The notes under the pieces: model-generated | What the model was told of the DNA's origin: nothing | Database searches by the model: none | Seen by the model: only the letters and a program-made list of their open reading frames with translations | Shown: piece after piece, positions 34,064 to 44,031 of the stretch | Position numbering within the stretch: position 1 is the stretch's first letter | Layout of the letters: every line of letters starts with the position of its first letter | Position numbers and translations under genes: made by a program | Source of the DNA: Symsagittifera roscoffensis | Taxonomy: Eukaryota; Xenacoelomorpha; Acoela; Convolutidae | Length of the DNA: 64,000 bases | Direction: 5' to 3' | Assembly: GCF_963678635.1 (NCBI RefSeq) | Contig: NC_087067.1 | Span: 54,306,233-54,370,232, forward strand

Positions 34064-35852
34064 TAAATTAGGCTGTTTCCAAATCACCCTTGCAATCAAA
34101 CTTTTTTAAAAGCCACTATGATTATGGGTAGTCCGGCTGCTTTTGTGGATAAACTAACAGTGGAGTATATCGTGAAATCAGTGCCTTCAGCGGTTTGAAT
34201 GAGAAGGAATGTTAAATGAAAAGGAATGTCCAATAGATATGGTGTGCGTCGACTATAATCGGAAACGTATCGACCTGTTTAGCACACTGATATTAGACGT
34301 ATCAATTTTAGGCTGGAACGTGAAGTCAGCGAAATTCCTCTTTTCGGAGAACCGGACTCGTTGTCTGCTGGGCTTGGATCTGCAATCTCAGTTGGGGGTC
34401 CGAATGACACAATTAAGACCGCCTAGCCCACTAGTTGGCGTAATTTCCCAATGGGAATCCGAGTGAAACGTCTGAATTCTGGAGATCACAGTACAAAAAG
34501 AAGTTAAGTCAGGTTTTCTCTCGTATCGGCAGAGCGAAGAATTATTAAGTATTCTCAAATTCAACTCGTTGCTTATCCCAATTCAAGAGCAAGGCAGGCG
34601 GGGTTCCTGTTCATATTCAGGAGTAAGTAGTCGAGGAAATACGAAAACTTATTCAAGAAGGTCATATTGTGAAATTCAATAAGTGTACTAGTGAACACTT
34701 CATCTAACCAATTGTCATCTCTGCGAAGAAAGATGAATCAGTTAGGCTGGCAATGGACCCAATGAATGATCAAAGCCATGAGAATGAATATCAGATGCCA
34801 ATTTTGTTGGAGCTGTTGGATTCGGCTGCACAGATCATTACGTCGAATAATAGTGGTGAAGTTTGGTTCACGTCGTTAGATCTGAAATACGCGTTTAGCT
34901 AAACTCCACTGAGTAACGCAGTTAGAAGTCATTGTATTTTCAACATTGTGTGAGGAGAACAGACGGGCACTTATTGCTTCAAGACTGGATTCTCTGGATA
35001 TGGACCGATATGCCCAAAGAATTCCAAAAAGCTATGTATCCTACTTTTCACGGTCTGTCGGCAGTTTTCTTTTTCTTTGACGACATTCTTTTTGTCTCAA
35101 AAAAATTCAGTAGTCGAGCATAATAGACTTGTGGAGAAGGTTTTATTCAGGATAGAGGAGGAAAGATATGACCTCAAATTGTCAAATAGCAAATTTTCAT
35201 TAAATCATCTATCTTGGTTAGGATTTGACATCGATTCTGAAGGTTATAGACCAAAGCGTTCAAAAATTGATGCTGTGTTGGCTCTTGAACCACCAAGGAC
35301 GTTAAAGCAATTCAGATCATTCATGGGTATCGTTAACCATCTGCAGAGATTTTGCCAAGCCTTCAGATCCATTCGGATCACCTCCGCCCAGCGTTGAAGG
35401 CAAGCAGCAAGAGAAACTTCGTTTGGGAGGAAATGCAGCAATCTGCGTTCTCAAACATACTTAAACTTATCGCCAATATTAGGAAAATGTACCACTATGG
35501 TCAAAATTTTAAAACTAGGATAAAGTGTGATGCCAGTCACAGTGGCTTGGGGGTGGCTTTAGAGCAAGTGATTGAAAAAGAAAGTTTGGTGCCCGGTTTC
35601 TCAACGACCAAGAGAAGAAATGTGGCAACAGGTAAGTGGAACTACTTGCCATCGTTTGGTCTTGTGAGCAATTCCGAAATTAATTGTTGGGTTTTAGTTC
35701 TAACAGAACATAAAGCAATTATATTGGCCATAAAGACCAATAGGGGCAAGGAGACCCACCAATCCCGTTTAACCCGTTGGGCAGATCGCTTACCGCCATT
35801 CGATTTCGACGCTCTTCATATATCAGGAAGCAAGTTGGAAAAAGTCGATTAA
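34064..35852 (+). pseudogene. protease, RT and RNase H remnants of gypsy copy C
   Basis: A protease-like frame (34209-34466) has TRCLLGLDLQSQLGV, the retropepsin C-terminal region. The RT fingers/palm appears at 34790-34905 with EVWFTSLDL, then an F-D-D-I-L-F frame near 35060-35100 where the YxDD box should be. The thumb and connection follow (WLGFDIDSEGYRPKRSKID; LKQFRSFMGIVNHLQRF). RNase H has CDASHSGLGVALEQ near 35528-35570 and LTEHKAIILAI near 35700. Broken by stops. Confidence 0.8.
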
Positions 35853-36689
35853 CTCGTTTTCCATTTTTTGAGGCGCCTCTACCAAGTAGTTTTGCACGAG
35901 CAAAATTAGGTAAAGTTATAAGCCGATTTTTCAATGCGTGTAATTTCCTTGATCGTTGGGTTCATAAAATTCCAGCTACAATCAAATCTACGTCTCAATC
36001 GCTCAAAACACACCCGCGAATCTCTGTCACCTCTGTTAATTCAATTTTGCAGGCAATACTCTGGTCCGGAGGTTCCACCCAGAGCAATAAAAAGCGATCA
36101 ATTAACTCACAGCTTGGGTTGGGTTGCTCGACCGCTAGAAGGCGGAAAATTTTGTGTCATATATTTGTCTGATAATTATACTAATACACAATGTAAAACG
36201 CCGCAAGAGGGCGGCTTTTGGAATGAAAACAGTCTTGACCAATCCGAGCGTATCAAGTTCTGCTTAATTTCGCAGCAAGAGGGCTACTTGATTTATGTAA
36301 ATACGTTCAGCCAACCGCAGCACAGCTGGTTTAATTTATTCACAATACTAATTTTCTCAGCATGATTTCTAAATCACATGCCATGCTCGTACTCTAGCGA
36401 ACTTTCGTTCGCGGAGATTGCGGAAGTCTTGTAAAGTGATTCATGCGAATCAACAAGTCCTTAGTTTGAATATCCGGAAATCACCTGTTGTCGCTCCAGA
36501 TCGGAGTATGCTGTCGGGTTTAGTGGGGATCCTTGATGCAGACGCGTTGTCAGAGCTTACAGATCAAGATCCTGAAACGGGTTCTGGTCAACAATGACTA
36601 TGAAGGTTTCAGCCGGATTGACTCGTATCTGAAATCGTTCTAGCAATGATCGGCAGTAGTAAACGGTTGTATTGTGGTGGAATTTCGAA

Positions 36690-37466
36690 CTGCTATTTCA
36701 AATTTTTTTCAAAAATCAATTTTTGCTCAATTTCATAGGTCACATGCGGGACAACTTCATGCTGTCAAGGTGGACGCGGCTCAATATATCTGGTGGTAAC
36801 CGGATGCAACGGAACATTATTCTACTAAGTAAAGATTGCTCACATTGTACCAAAATCGGTAACAATCTTAAGGCTAACTTCTCATTTCATTCGTCCAACC
36901 CCTACCTCAGATGTCAGGTCCGAATGAGGAACTCCAGCTGGATTACGCTGGTCCTCTTCCGGACCATGCAGATAAGGAAATTTACATCTCGGTCGCAATT
37001 GACCGATATTCCAAGTATCTTTCAGCTATGATCAACCGGTCTATTGGGGGTGAAAACATCATTGAAATTTTAAAGTCGTATATCCAACAACATAGTAATC
37101 CTAAATCAATCAAGACAGATCAGTAGTCAGGTTTTGAAAACATATTGGTCCCAGCCTTTTGTTAAGAAAAAATTGTGTCAGTAGTTTTGTCCGGTGGGTG
37201 ATCATCGGGGTTGTGGCTTGGTAGAAAAATCTATTCAGACCATAAAGCGTCGGTTGGGGGCATCTAAGTTAAGTTCGGATTTATCCAACCTTCAGGATAC
37301 TCTACAACTTTATATTGAGGATTTTCATTTGACCAAAAACTCGGTTACGGGGTTTTCGCCATTTGAGTTATATTTTGGTCGACCGTTAAATAAAGAATTA
37401 TCTATTGCAGCTGAGCGTCTATCCTTGCGTGTTAATTTAGTTGGACCGTGGTATACACAAAGCTGA
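36690..37466 (+). pseudogene. integrase remnant of gypsy copy C
   Basis: Frames show a worn zinc region (DCSHCTKIGNNL near 36835-36870), then LQLDYAGPLPDH (first Asp), SIKTDQ near 37110-37125 (second Asp followed by Q), and CGLVEKSIQTIKRRL near 37208-37255 (Glu). NSVTGFSPFELYFGR, typical of the gypsy integrase C-terminal half, follows. A stop directly follows the D-Q. Confidence 0.8.
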
Positions 37467-37590
37467 ACAACGTCGGGAGTATTGTGATGGCCGAACGAGG
37501 ATCAAAGTGATAAAGAAAGGGAAATCCAGGCCATCAGTGTCACCTTATTTCGGTGGTCATACCTCTTCGTAGCTGAGATCCTACACTATA

Positions 37591-38208
37591 ATGTCCTTGA
37601 AAATCTGGCTAAGTCGGCTTATCAATGGTTGGGCTCTAAAGAAGACGCTAACTCACGACGAGGGCATTAACACTCTTAAGACGTTGACAGAGTGCAATCA
37701 GGTTCTCGCGGCCACACTTCGTTCCATTTCATCGTCAGTCGCCTTTCGCTTCAGAAGCCAAATGCCAGCGGAGCAACTCAAACCATCACAAGCTAAACGT
37801 AACCTGGATGATTAAATTATCAATAGTCCAGAAAAGGTCAAAAATATTCCGCAAAACTATTGTTAGGAAATCTGGTCTGGAATTATTCAAACCCTTCTAA
37901 GGCAAAATTGTCAGAGTTACTGGGTCTACCTATATTACTGAAAAATTCAAGGCCAAAAAAATTAAACATCTTGCGGTGCGTCTTAAGTCATCTCCTGCAG
38001 GTAAACAAGCAGCACTTGACAACTAAGCACTTTTTAGGCAAACTTTTTAGGCAAACAAGCAACACCTGTCAAGAAAGGTCAGAAACGCTCTGCTGTGTCA
38101 TCTTTGTCGTCCACTTCGCCGTAGGACAACAGACCCCTTAAACCGCCCTCTACTCCGACACGTATTGCCGTTAAGACAGTCAAGGTCTCGATACTAGCAA
38201 AACCGCCA
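37591..38208 (+). pseudogene. 3' coding region of gypsy copy C
   Basis: A frame at 37591-37815 (IWLSRLINGWALKKTL..EGINTLKTL) and later Lys/Pro-rich residues up to the gap look protein-like but match no domain I know. They correspond in position to the post-integrase region of copy B. Confidence 0.4.
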
Positions 38209-38408
38209 NNNNNNNNNNNNNNNNNNNNNNNNNNNNNNNNNNNNNNNNNNNNNNNNNNNNNNNNNNNNNNNNNNNNNNNNNNNNNNNNNNNNNNNNNNNN
38301 NNNNNNNNNNNNNNNNNNNNNNNNNNNNNNNNNNNNNNNNNNNNNNNNNNNNNNNNNNNNNNNNNNNNNNNNNNNNNNNNNNNNNNNNNNNNNNNNNNNN
38401 NNNNNNNN
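38209..38408. other. Assembly gap (200 N)
   Basis: Exactly 200 N, the usual placeholder for a gap of unknown size. Left is gypsy copy C; right is element D in opposite orientation with different base composition. Adjacency of the two should not be trusted, and any frame read through the N is artificial. Confidence 0.98.
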
Positions 38409-39271
38409 GTATCGATGGAAGTGTTGGTTAAAGGTAAGCAAAGAGGGTTAGTGAAATGATAGTATGAGGTCCAAGAGAGAGTGGGCATTAAAACGTATTC
38501 GTCTACAAAGTTGCGTGTTTCGTTAGCGTCATGAGGGGTGTTTAAGGTGTATTGTGGAAATGAGGGTAAAGTGATAGCTAAAAATTCTTTGGTGTTAGTA
38601 TGCTGGGGGTGGTTGATGTATTCACGGGCTGTTCCTGGTTTTGCTGGGAAAGGATGGTTGGGGAACTTTCTTTTAAAAGTGCGGTAAGCTCTATTAGTGT
38701 TTAGTGAAGATATAGTGGATGTGGATGATGGTGTTAATGATTCAGTATAATTTGAAGAGGGTGTAGGGGGATTGGATGAATTTGTAGTGGAGGAGATTTG
38801 GTTTATGGTCGGGGTGTTAAGGTGGTAGGGTTGTTGTTGGAGGGTAATAAAATTGTCTAGCTCTGGGGAGATTCGGGGGGTGTCTGGAGATGATTGGTCA
38901 GAATGGTATGAGGAGTAGGTTGGGGTAACTTGGGAAGCATAAGAGGGTGTGGGAGTGATTGGGTCAGGGTTATTTGACAATATGGGTTGAAAAGGAGGTT
39001 GAGAAAAATTAGAAGGGTTATGAAAATTATTGGATGGGGATGGTTCTGAGTCGGCGAATTCATCGGGGGTTTCAATATTCGGGTTATTTAGCTGTGAAAT
39101 GGAGTATAAAACTGAAATGTGTGAATTAGTATCGGAATTCATGCCTGATGTTACATTGCTAGATGGAAAATCGGGTGGCGGAAAAGCAAAAAGTGGTATG
39201 ATTGGGATTGAAGAGGTAAGATTGGTTGGATGGGAATTTGATCGGTGTAGTGATCCAAGTTGGCGGCTCAT
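38409..39271 (-). CDS. Element D ORF after Env, truncated by the gap
   Basis: ATG at 39271 overlaps the Env stop by 4 bp. About 287 residues are visible before the N run. The first 190 are Pro/Ser/Thr/Asn-rich, then a basic segment (RAYRTFKRKF), then a more ordered part with FVDEYVLMPTLSWTSYYHF. Composition resembles the ATG-less ORF. No signal peptide and no known domain. The true C-terminus is in the gap. Confidence 0.6.
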
Positions 39272-41886
39272 CGTGGGCTAAAAAAATTATTATTTTGAGA
39301 TTGAAAAGCGGTGGTATGGGGCTGTTCAATAATTTGTTCATAAGTATTATCATCTTGTGATTGATGTGTCATTATATGTTGGACGGGACTTTGCGATGTA
39401 TTGAGTCGAAAATTTGGATTATGTGTGATTGCTAAATTTCGAAAATTTCGTGGGACTAGGGATAGTGGATGGTTATTTGGTAGGGGTGGTAATTGTGGTG
39501 CCGTTGGCGTTATGTCTACATTGTTATGTTCTTCGTCGTATGTATTTTGTCGTGTTGTTATTTTTGTGTTATATTCTTTTATTTGTGCGTCTAAAAGAAT
39601 TTTGTTTATGGATGTGGAAAAAATTCCAAAAAATCCTGCAAAGAGTATGCGTGCTACGCTTGCTTGTCTGTTTACTTGTGTGTGTATAGCACATGTATTG
39701 TAGATTCCTTTTAAGAGTGAGAAAAGAAATCCAATAAAGTTAAACATTGCGTATAAAATAGTCAATTTTTCTAAGATGTAGTAGGGCCATCCTAGAAAAT
39801 CAAGGATTTCATTCTTGAGTGTAACAAAGCTAAAAATGTTGATTGGTGATATATCTTGGGGACGGTATTTTTCGCCGTTTAGATATATATAATCTTTAAT
39901 GTCTTTAAAATATCCGCTATAGTCTTGCGTGTAGATATCGGCAAATCCTGCGGTTTCTGCAAGTTTGCGTAAATTTTGGTCTATTGATTGTCTTTGTATA
40001 GTGTCCATTTGTGTTAATAATTCTTGGAATTGTTGTGTTCTAATGTGATGTTGAATATCTGATTTTGAATAGATTCCTATTGATTGTAAGTCTATATTTG
40101 GGTTTCGAGCAATAGCGCGAATGCTTTCTGGTGAAAATTTTTTGAGTGATTGCATTAATGTGGGGTATGGAGTGAGAAGGTAATATTTATTTTCATCAGG
40201 GTTTAGTTGTACTACATTGTGGCTATTTTCTGATCCACATGGGACTGCGGTATCCCAGAAATAGGTTCTTCGTGAAAGTGTATCCACGAAATGTACTTTA
40301 TTTTTATAAAAGATAGGGATTCTTTTATAACATCGTTTATCTTCAAAAACGTATAGTGGTGATACTTTTTTAGTACAAGTATAAAACCATAAGATGTTTC
40401 CTTCGTAGTCTAAAAAATTTGATCTATTTCCAGATAATAAGTATCCTGCGTAGGGTATTTTTAATACTGCTAGTGCAAGTGATTGTAATATTTGTGTTCG
40501 TTCTAATTCACATAGTTGGTGTAGTGTTTCTAATTCGGAGAGTGACATTTCTTGAAAAATGCGGCTAATTGTATAGTCTAGTTTCATATCCAAATGAATA
40601 TCATAGTGGATATTACCGAAATATGTAGTATTCATTAGTGATAGTTCTTGTAAGCGTGTGCTTCTGGTGTCATAAGGTTTTAGATGTCCACCAGGTTGTC
40701 CGTTGCTTTTTTCAAAATTAACTGGTATATAGGATGTTCCTTCGTTTAGAGGATGACCTGTGGCATATGGGTCGATTTTTACTTTTCCAGTGGTCATGTC
40801 GAATCCTTTTTCATATTCAACTAATATTTCAGAGTATTGTGTTCTGTGAAGTGGATTCCTGTATTTACATGCAAGTTCTGTTTCTTGATATATTTGAAAA
40901 CGTGTCAATTTATTTTCTATATTGTCTATGTTTCTAAAATCGGAACTTAGTTTGCGTGATGGATGGACTTGTTCATATGGAATTGATTGTATAAAATATT
41001 TTTCGTGAAATTTTATCATACGAGCGTGTATTTTTGCTACTTGAAATGTTGTACATGTATCTTCGGGGAACCAAACAATTGTTGCTTGTGTTCTTGTTGT
41101 AGGGTCGCAATATCCTTGATCATTTTTACAAGGTAGTCGGATTCCTTGATAGATCATTGTATTATCAGATAAATCTCGTGTGAGTTGTATTTTTTCGAGT
41201 TGTATTTTCCAATCGAAAAACATTATTTCTTGGTATCCTTTATTTTTCGTGTCTGCTTTGCAGTTTGATGGGTTATTTATACCAATGTGTGGTATCCAAT
41301 GTTTATCATGTAGGTCATAGGTTAATCGTCCGTGTGCGCCGTTATACGGGTATTTTTCGTCTAGTTTTATATGTCCTTGGTGTCTTTCAAGTTGTGATTG
41401 ATGTACAGAGTCTGAAAAAACTTGAAAATTTACTAACTTTCTTTGGGAGTTTTTATTTCGTGTGATGTTTAGTCTAAGTAATTCATTTTTACAATCGTCG
41501 GGATTGAGATGTAAAAGACGTTCTATATTACTTTGATAGAATGATTCATGGTCAAGTCGGTTTTTGTTTCCGTTCGAGACTTGTGAACAATGTACTTTCT
41601 TTTCGGAAAATGTTGCTGTGAATTTATAACCTGTAACTGTTGTTGCTCGGGCTTTTGAATAGAGTGTTGCTATTATATCTGTGGTTTCTATAGCTTGTGG
41701 TTCTGTTTCACATTGTGATACTTGATTTATTGCATATTTGTGTAGTGTTTTTTGTTCATTTTCTTCGCAATCGTAATGTGTTACTAATAAATCTTGTGGT
41801 CCTGTACGAGGGGAAGGGTTTATGTTTTGATTTGAGGTTACTAGAAAAAGGAGTTGGAGAAAATTTAATAATTTTAGAATATACAT
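39268..41886 (-). CDS. Element D envelope-like glycoprotein
   Basis: 872 aa. The N-terminus MYILKLLNFLQLLFLV is a clear signal peptide. A long ectodomain has scattered cysteines and several N-x-S/T sites (for example NITR, NTTY, NRSN). Two hydrophobic segments near residues 706-726 and 745-765 could be the anchor, followed by a polar tail of about 100 residues. This is the size and topology of a class III-like or retroelement Env. I cannot name the family. No obvious furin site precedes a fusion peptide. Its stop overlaps the next ORF's ATG as ATGA. Confidence 0.75.
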   Translation of the reverse strand: MYILKLLNFLQLLFLVTSNQNINPSPRTGPQDLLVTHYDCEENEQKTLHKYAINQVSQCETEPQAIETTDIIATLYSKARATTVTGYKFTATFSEKKVHCSQVSNGNKNRLDHESFYQSNIERLLHLNPDDCKNELLRLNITRNKNSQRKLVNFQVFSDSVHQSQLERHQGHIKLDEKYPYNGAHGRLTYDLHDKHWIPHIGINNPSNCKADTKNKGYQEIMFFDWKIQLEKIQLTRDLSDNTMIYQGIRLPCKNDQGYCDPTTRTQATIVWFPEDTCTTFQVAKIHARMIKFHEKYFIQSIPYEQVHPSRKLSSDFRNIDNIENKLTRFQIYQETELACKYRNPLHRTQYSEILVEYEKGFDMTTGKVKIDPYATGHPLNEGTSYIPVNFEKSNGQPGGHLKPYDTRSTRLQELSLMNTTYFGNIHYDIHLDMKLDYTISRIFQEMSLSELETLHQLCELERTQILQSLALAVLKIPYAGYLLSGNRSNFLDYEGNILWFYTCTKKVSPLYVFEDKRCYKRIPIFYKNKVHFVDTLSRRTYFWDTAVPCGSENSHNVVQLNPDENKYYLLTPYPTLMQSLKKFSPESIRAIARNPNIDLQSIGIYSKSDIQHHIRTQQFQELLTQMDTIQRQSIDQNLRKLAETAGFADIYTQDYSGYFKDIKDYIYLNGEKYRPQDISPINIFSFVTLKNEILDFLGWPYYILEKLTILYAMFNFIGFLFSLLKGIYNTCAIHTQVNRQASVARILFAGFFGIFSTSINKILLDAQIKEYNTKITTRQNTYDEEHNNVDITPTAPQLPPLPNNHPLSLVPRNFRNLAITHNPNFRLNTSQSPVQHIMTHQSQDDNTYEQIIEQPHTTAFQSQNNNFFSPR

Positions 41887-43010
41887 GTGTATGATAATCC
41901 TGAGTATGGATTATAAAATGTAATGTAACCGATTGTGTTTTTGGTATATCTGTCGTATTTATATATTACTTCAGTAGTTATAAAAGGTGGTGGTAGTGAT
42001 TGTGCTGTTATGTTAGGTGGATTTAATGGGTAGGGATGTTGTGTAATATTGTTTAATTTAACTGTGATTTCAAACTTTAATTGTAAACTGTTTTGTTGGA
42101 GTATTTGAATATTGTGATCACGGATATCGTTGTGAATATCTTGGCGATATTGTAATCTATTAAGTGCCCAGTTATGAAGGCGGTTACTTTCTTGATGTTG
42201 TCCAAATAATGGTGGAGGTGCTGTGAATGTATTCCAATCTAGTCTTAAAGGAATATTTATTGATGATTGTTCTCGATATCTGGCGTCGAGATTATTTGGA
42301 AAATTTAAGTTAAAGGGTAGTGGTGAAAATTGGCTTATTGATGGTGTTGACGGTAGTGATAATGTTTCTGGTAGTGATGAGGATGTTGTTGTATCCGTAG
42401 AAATATCTATGGGGTCATTGACTAAATTTGGTTCACCTTGTGTAAATGAATGTGTAGTCCAATATGGCAGTCGTGATGTTTGGTTTGTGGGGTTAAAAGG
42501 ATTTTCACGTATTTGTTCAGATGTTGGTGTTGAACCTAAGTAATCTGATGGTAAGCTTGAGGTGCTACGTTGTGAAAAAAGTGTAGGAGTTTCTGGTGTG
42601 ATACCAGTGGTGTTTTCTGGAGTGGTTTGTGATGGGGATTGAGGTATGTCAAAATGAACTCGGGGAGTTTGAAAATTTCTATTTCGTCGAGGATGTATAA
42701 TTTGTCTATTTATTTCTGTTGTGTTTTGGTTTTGACTAAGGTTTCGTATTCTACTTAGTTCTTGTGGTAGTGTTGGGTAAAGATTATATGTTGGTTCACT
42801 TAGAGATGCTTGTCGTTGAACTGGTTCTAGTGGTTCAGATAAACGAGCGTGCCGTTCTTCAAAAGTGTATGGATTGTCTTGAAAAGAAATTCGTGTAGGT
42901 GTTTGAGGATTTTGAGTAGTTGAAGGTGGTGTTGGATTATCTTGGGATGTTGTCGGTGAAGACTGATTCTGTGACTGTTGGGTAGCAATTTTTGATGGAT
43001 TTTTGAATTG
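41874..43010 (-). CDS. Element D ORF without ATG (378 codons)
   Basis: An unbroken frame from just after the TAA at 43011-43013 to the TAA at 41874-41876, with no ATG anywhere. The first two thirds are Pro/Thr/Ser/Gln/Asn-rich. The last third looks folded: RLDWNTFTAPPPLFGQ, NRLHNWALNRLQYRQDIH, then beta-like ITVKLNNITQH and EVIYKYDRYTKNTIGYITF. It overlaps the Env-like ORF by 13 bp. Its length against a random expectation of stops in AT-rich DNA says it is translated. It needs splicing from an upstream start or non-AUG initiation. Frameshifting from ORF b is excluded by the intervening stop. Confidence 0.7.
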   Translation of the reverse strand, partial: QFKNPSKIATQQSQNQSSPTTSQDNPTPPSTTQNPQTPTRISFQDNPYTFEERHARLSEPLEPVQRQASLSEPTYNLYPTLPQELSRIRNLSQNQNTTEINRQIIHPRRNRNFQTPRVHFDIPQSPSQTTPENTTGITPETPTLFSQRSTSSLPSDYLGSTPTSEQIRENPFNPTNQTSRLPYWTTHSFTQGEPNLVNDPIDISTDTTTSSSLPETLSLPSTPSISQFSPLPFNLNFPNNLDARYREQSSINIPLRLDWNTFTAPPPLFGQHQESNRLHNWALNRLQYRQDIHNDIRDHNIQILQQNSLQLKFEITVKLNNITQHPYPLNPPNITAQSLPPPFITTEVIYKYDRYTKNTIGYITFYNPYSGLSYTCIF

Positions 43011-43015
43011 TTACT

Positions 43016-43204
43016 TTAGTGGGAAGGTTTATGTTTATTATAATATTCTTCCAAAAAAATAATTAGAAAAATTGTTGCTAGGGCAAATGTGATGATTGCT
43101 TTCTTTATACATTTACATATGGTCAAAATGAGGGATGATAAAAATGTTATGAAAATTACAAACAATAAAAAAATATCAGTTCTACTGAAAATTGTTCGTA
43201 TCAT
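43016..43204 (-). CDS. Element D small membrane ORF b
   Basis: 62 aa with two hydrophobic segments (about residues 11-29 and 37-51) separated by C-K-C-I-K-K, and a His/Lys tail. ATG overlaps the stop of ORF a. It ends TAA at 43016-43018; two bases later another TAA (43011-43013) opens the next frame. Paired tiny membrane ORFs are unusual in gypsy elements. Confidence 0.55.
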   Translation of the reverse strand: MIRTIFSRTDIFLLFVIFITFLSSLILTICKCIKKAIITFALATIFLIIFLEEYYNKHKPSH

Positions 43205-43431
43205 TTAGACAAGTTGTGAAAATCGTACCTGTGGATATATTCAAGGGTTTTGGAAAGTTGGAGGAATAGTTCGAGTATTGTGTAGAAAATTAAAAAAATG
43301 TTACAAAAAATGATTAGGATTATTAGAAAATATTCAAGTATATCAAAAAGAAATATTATAAAAGCTTCAAGTATTGAAAAAAAATGTTTAAAATTTATAA
43401 GTATTTGAGCAACTGTTTGAGAGAAAAGCAT
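43201..43431 (-). CDS. Element D small membrane ORF a
   Basis: 76 aa. ATG at 43431 follows a TAA (43432-43434) with no gap. Almost the whole protein is Ile/Leu/Phe-rich, with a continuous hydrophobic stretch from about residue 20 to 57 (two helices or one long one) and a short polar tail YDFHNLSK. Its TGA overlaps the next ATG as ATGA (4 bp). It could be a viroporin-like or leader protein; function unknown. Confidence 0.55.
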   Translation of the reverse strand: MLFSQTVAQILINFKHFFSILEAFIIFLFDILEYFLIILIIFCNIFLIFYTILELFLQLSKTLEYIHRYDFHNLSK

Positions 43432-44031
43432 TTAAGAAATGATCTCTTGGTCGAATATTTTTTGCTGTTTGAGGCGATTTTCTAGTGTGGTCGAATTATT
43501 TATTAGTTTTTTGACAAGTGGGTTGAGTTTTGTAAAAAATTGTTGGGGGCAATTTTCATGGTGACTGGGAGGTCGTCTTTTTCTTTATTTTTGTTTGTCA
43601 AATGATCCGGGGTATGGTGAGATTTTTATACTTTAGGCTAATTAAAATCTTCATTTTGTTACTTTAGGCTAAGTTATCAAATTTGTTTTGGGGGTATTCG
43701 TGGTCTGAGTTGGGGAAATATTGTTGATCTTTGGGTTATTAGATAAGGGAGGGGTACGGTATTATGGTGATATTTATTTTAACTGTCAAGTTGGAGTGGT
43801 TTGCTTATTTTTGACCTGGAGGTTGTAAAGTTATAGTTAGAGATGTGCCTGGAGTTCTAGATTATTCGTCTAATTGGTCTTAGTTTGAGTTAGAGAAGGT
43901 GGCGGATTGGATGAATCCTATTGGTATATTTTGAACTAGAATTATTGCGTACTTGTGAGCATGTTATTTTGAAAAATTGAAATGAAAAATGTTACGGAGG
44001 TTTCAAGATTATGAAGTATAAAATCTTAAAA
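43432..44031 (-). other. Element D spacer between pol and the 3' ORF cluster
   Basis: About 600 bp. A 50-codon frame without ATG (about 43432-43590, ENCPQQFFTKLNPLV and following) stops with TAA directly before the next ORF's ATG. tactttaggctaa occurs twice near 43630-43672. The spacer is where a splice acceptor or internal promoter for the downstream ORFs would be expected. I cannot confirm one by eye. Confidence 0.5.

Larger units (their letters stand above)
32993..38208 (+). mobile_element. Decayed Ty3/gypsy retrotransposon, copy C
   Basis: Plus-strand relative of copies A and B: gag, protease, RT, RNase H, integrase and a C-terminal region in order, split by many stops and frame changes. 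It runs directly into the N gap, so its 3' LTR is not visible. It carries the same WF-T-S-L-D RT motif and D-Q integrase motif as copy B. Confidence 0.85.

Noticed and set aside
38079-38441. Frames running through the N gap
   Set aside because: Reading through unknown bases is meaningless.
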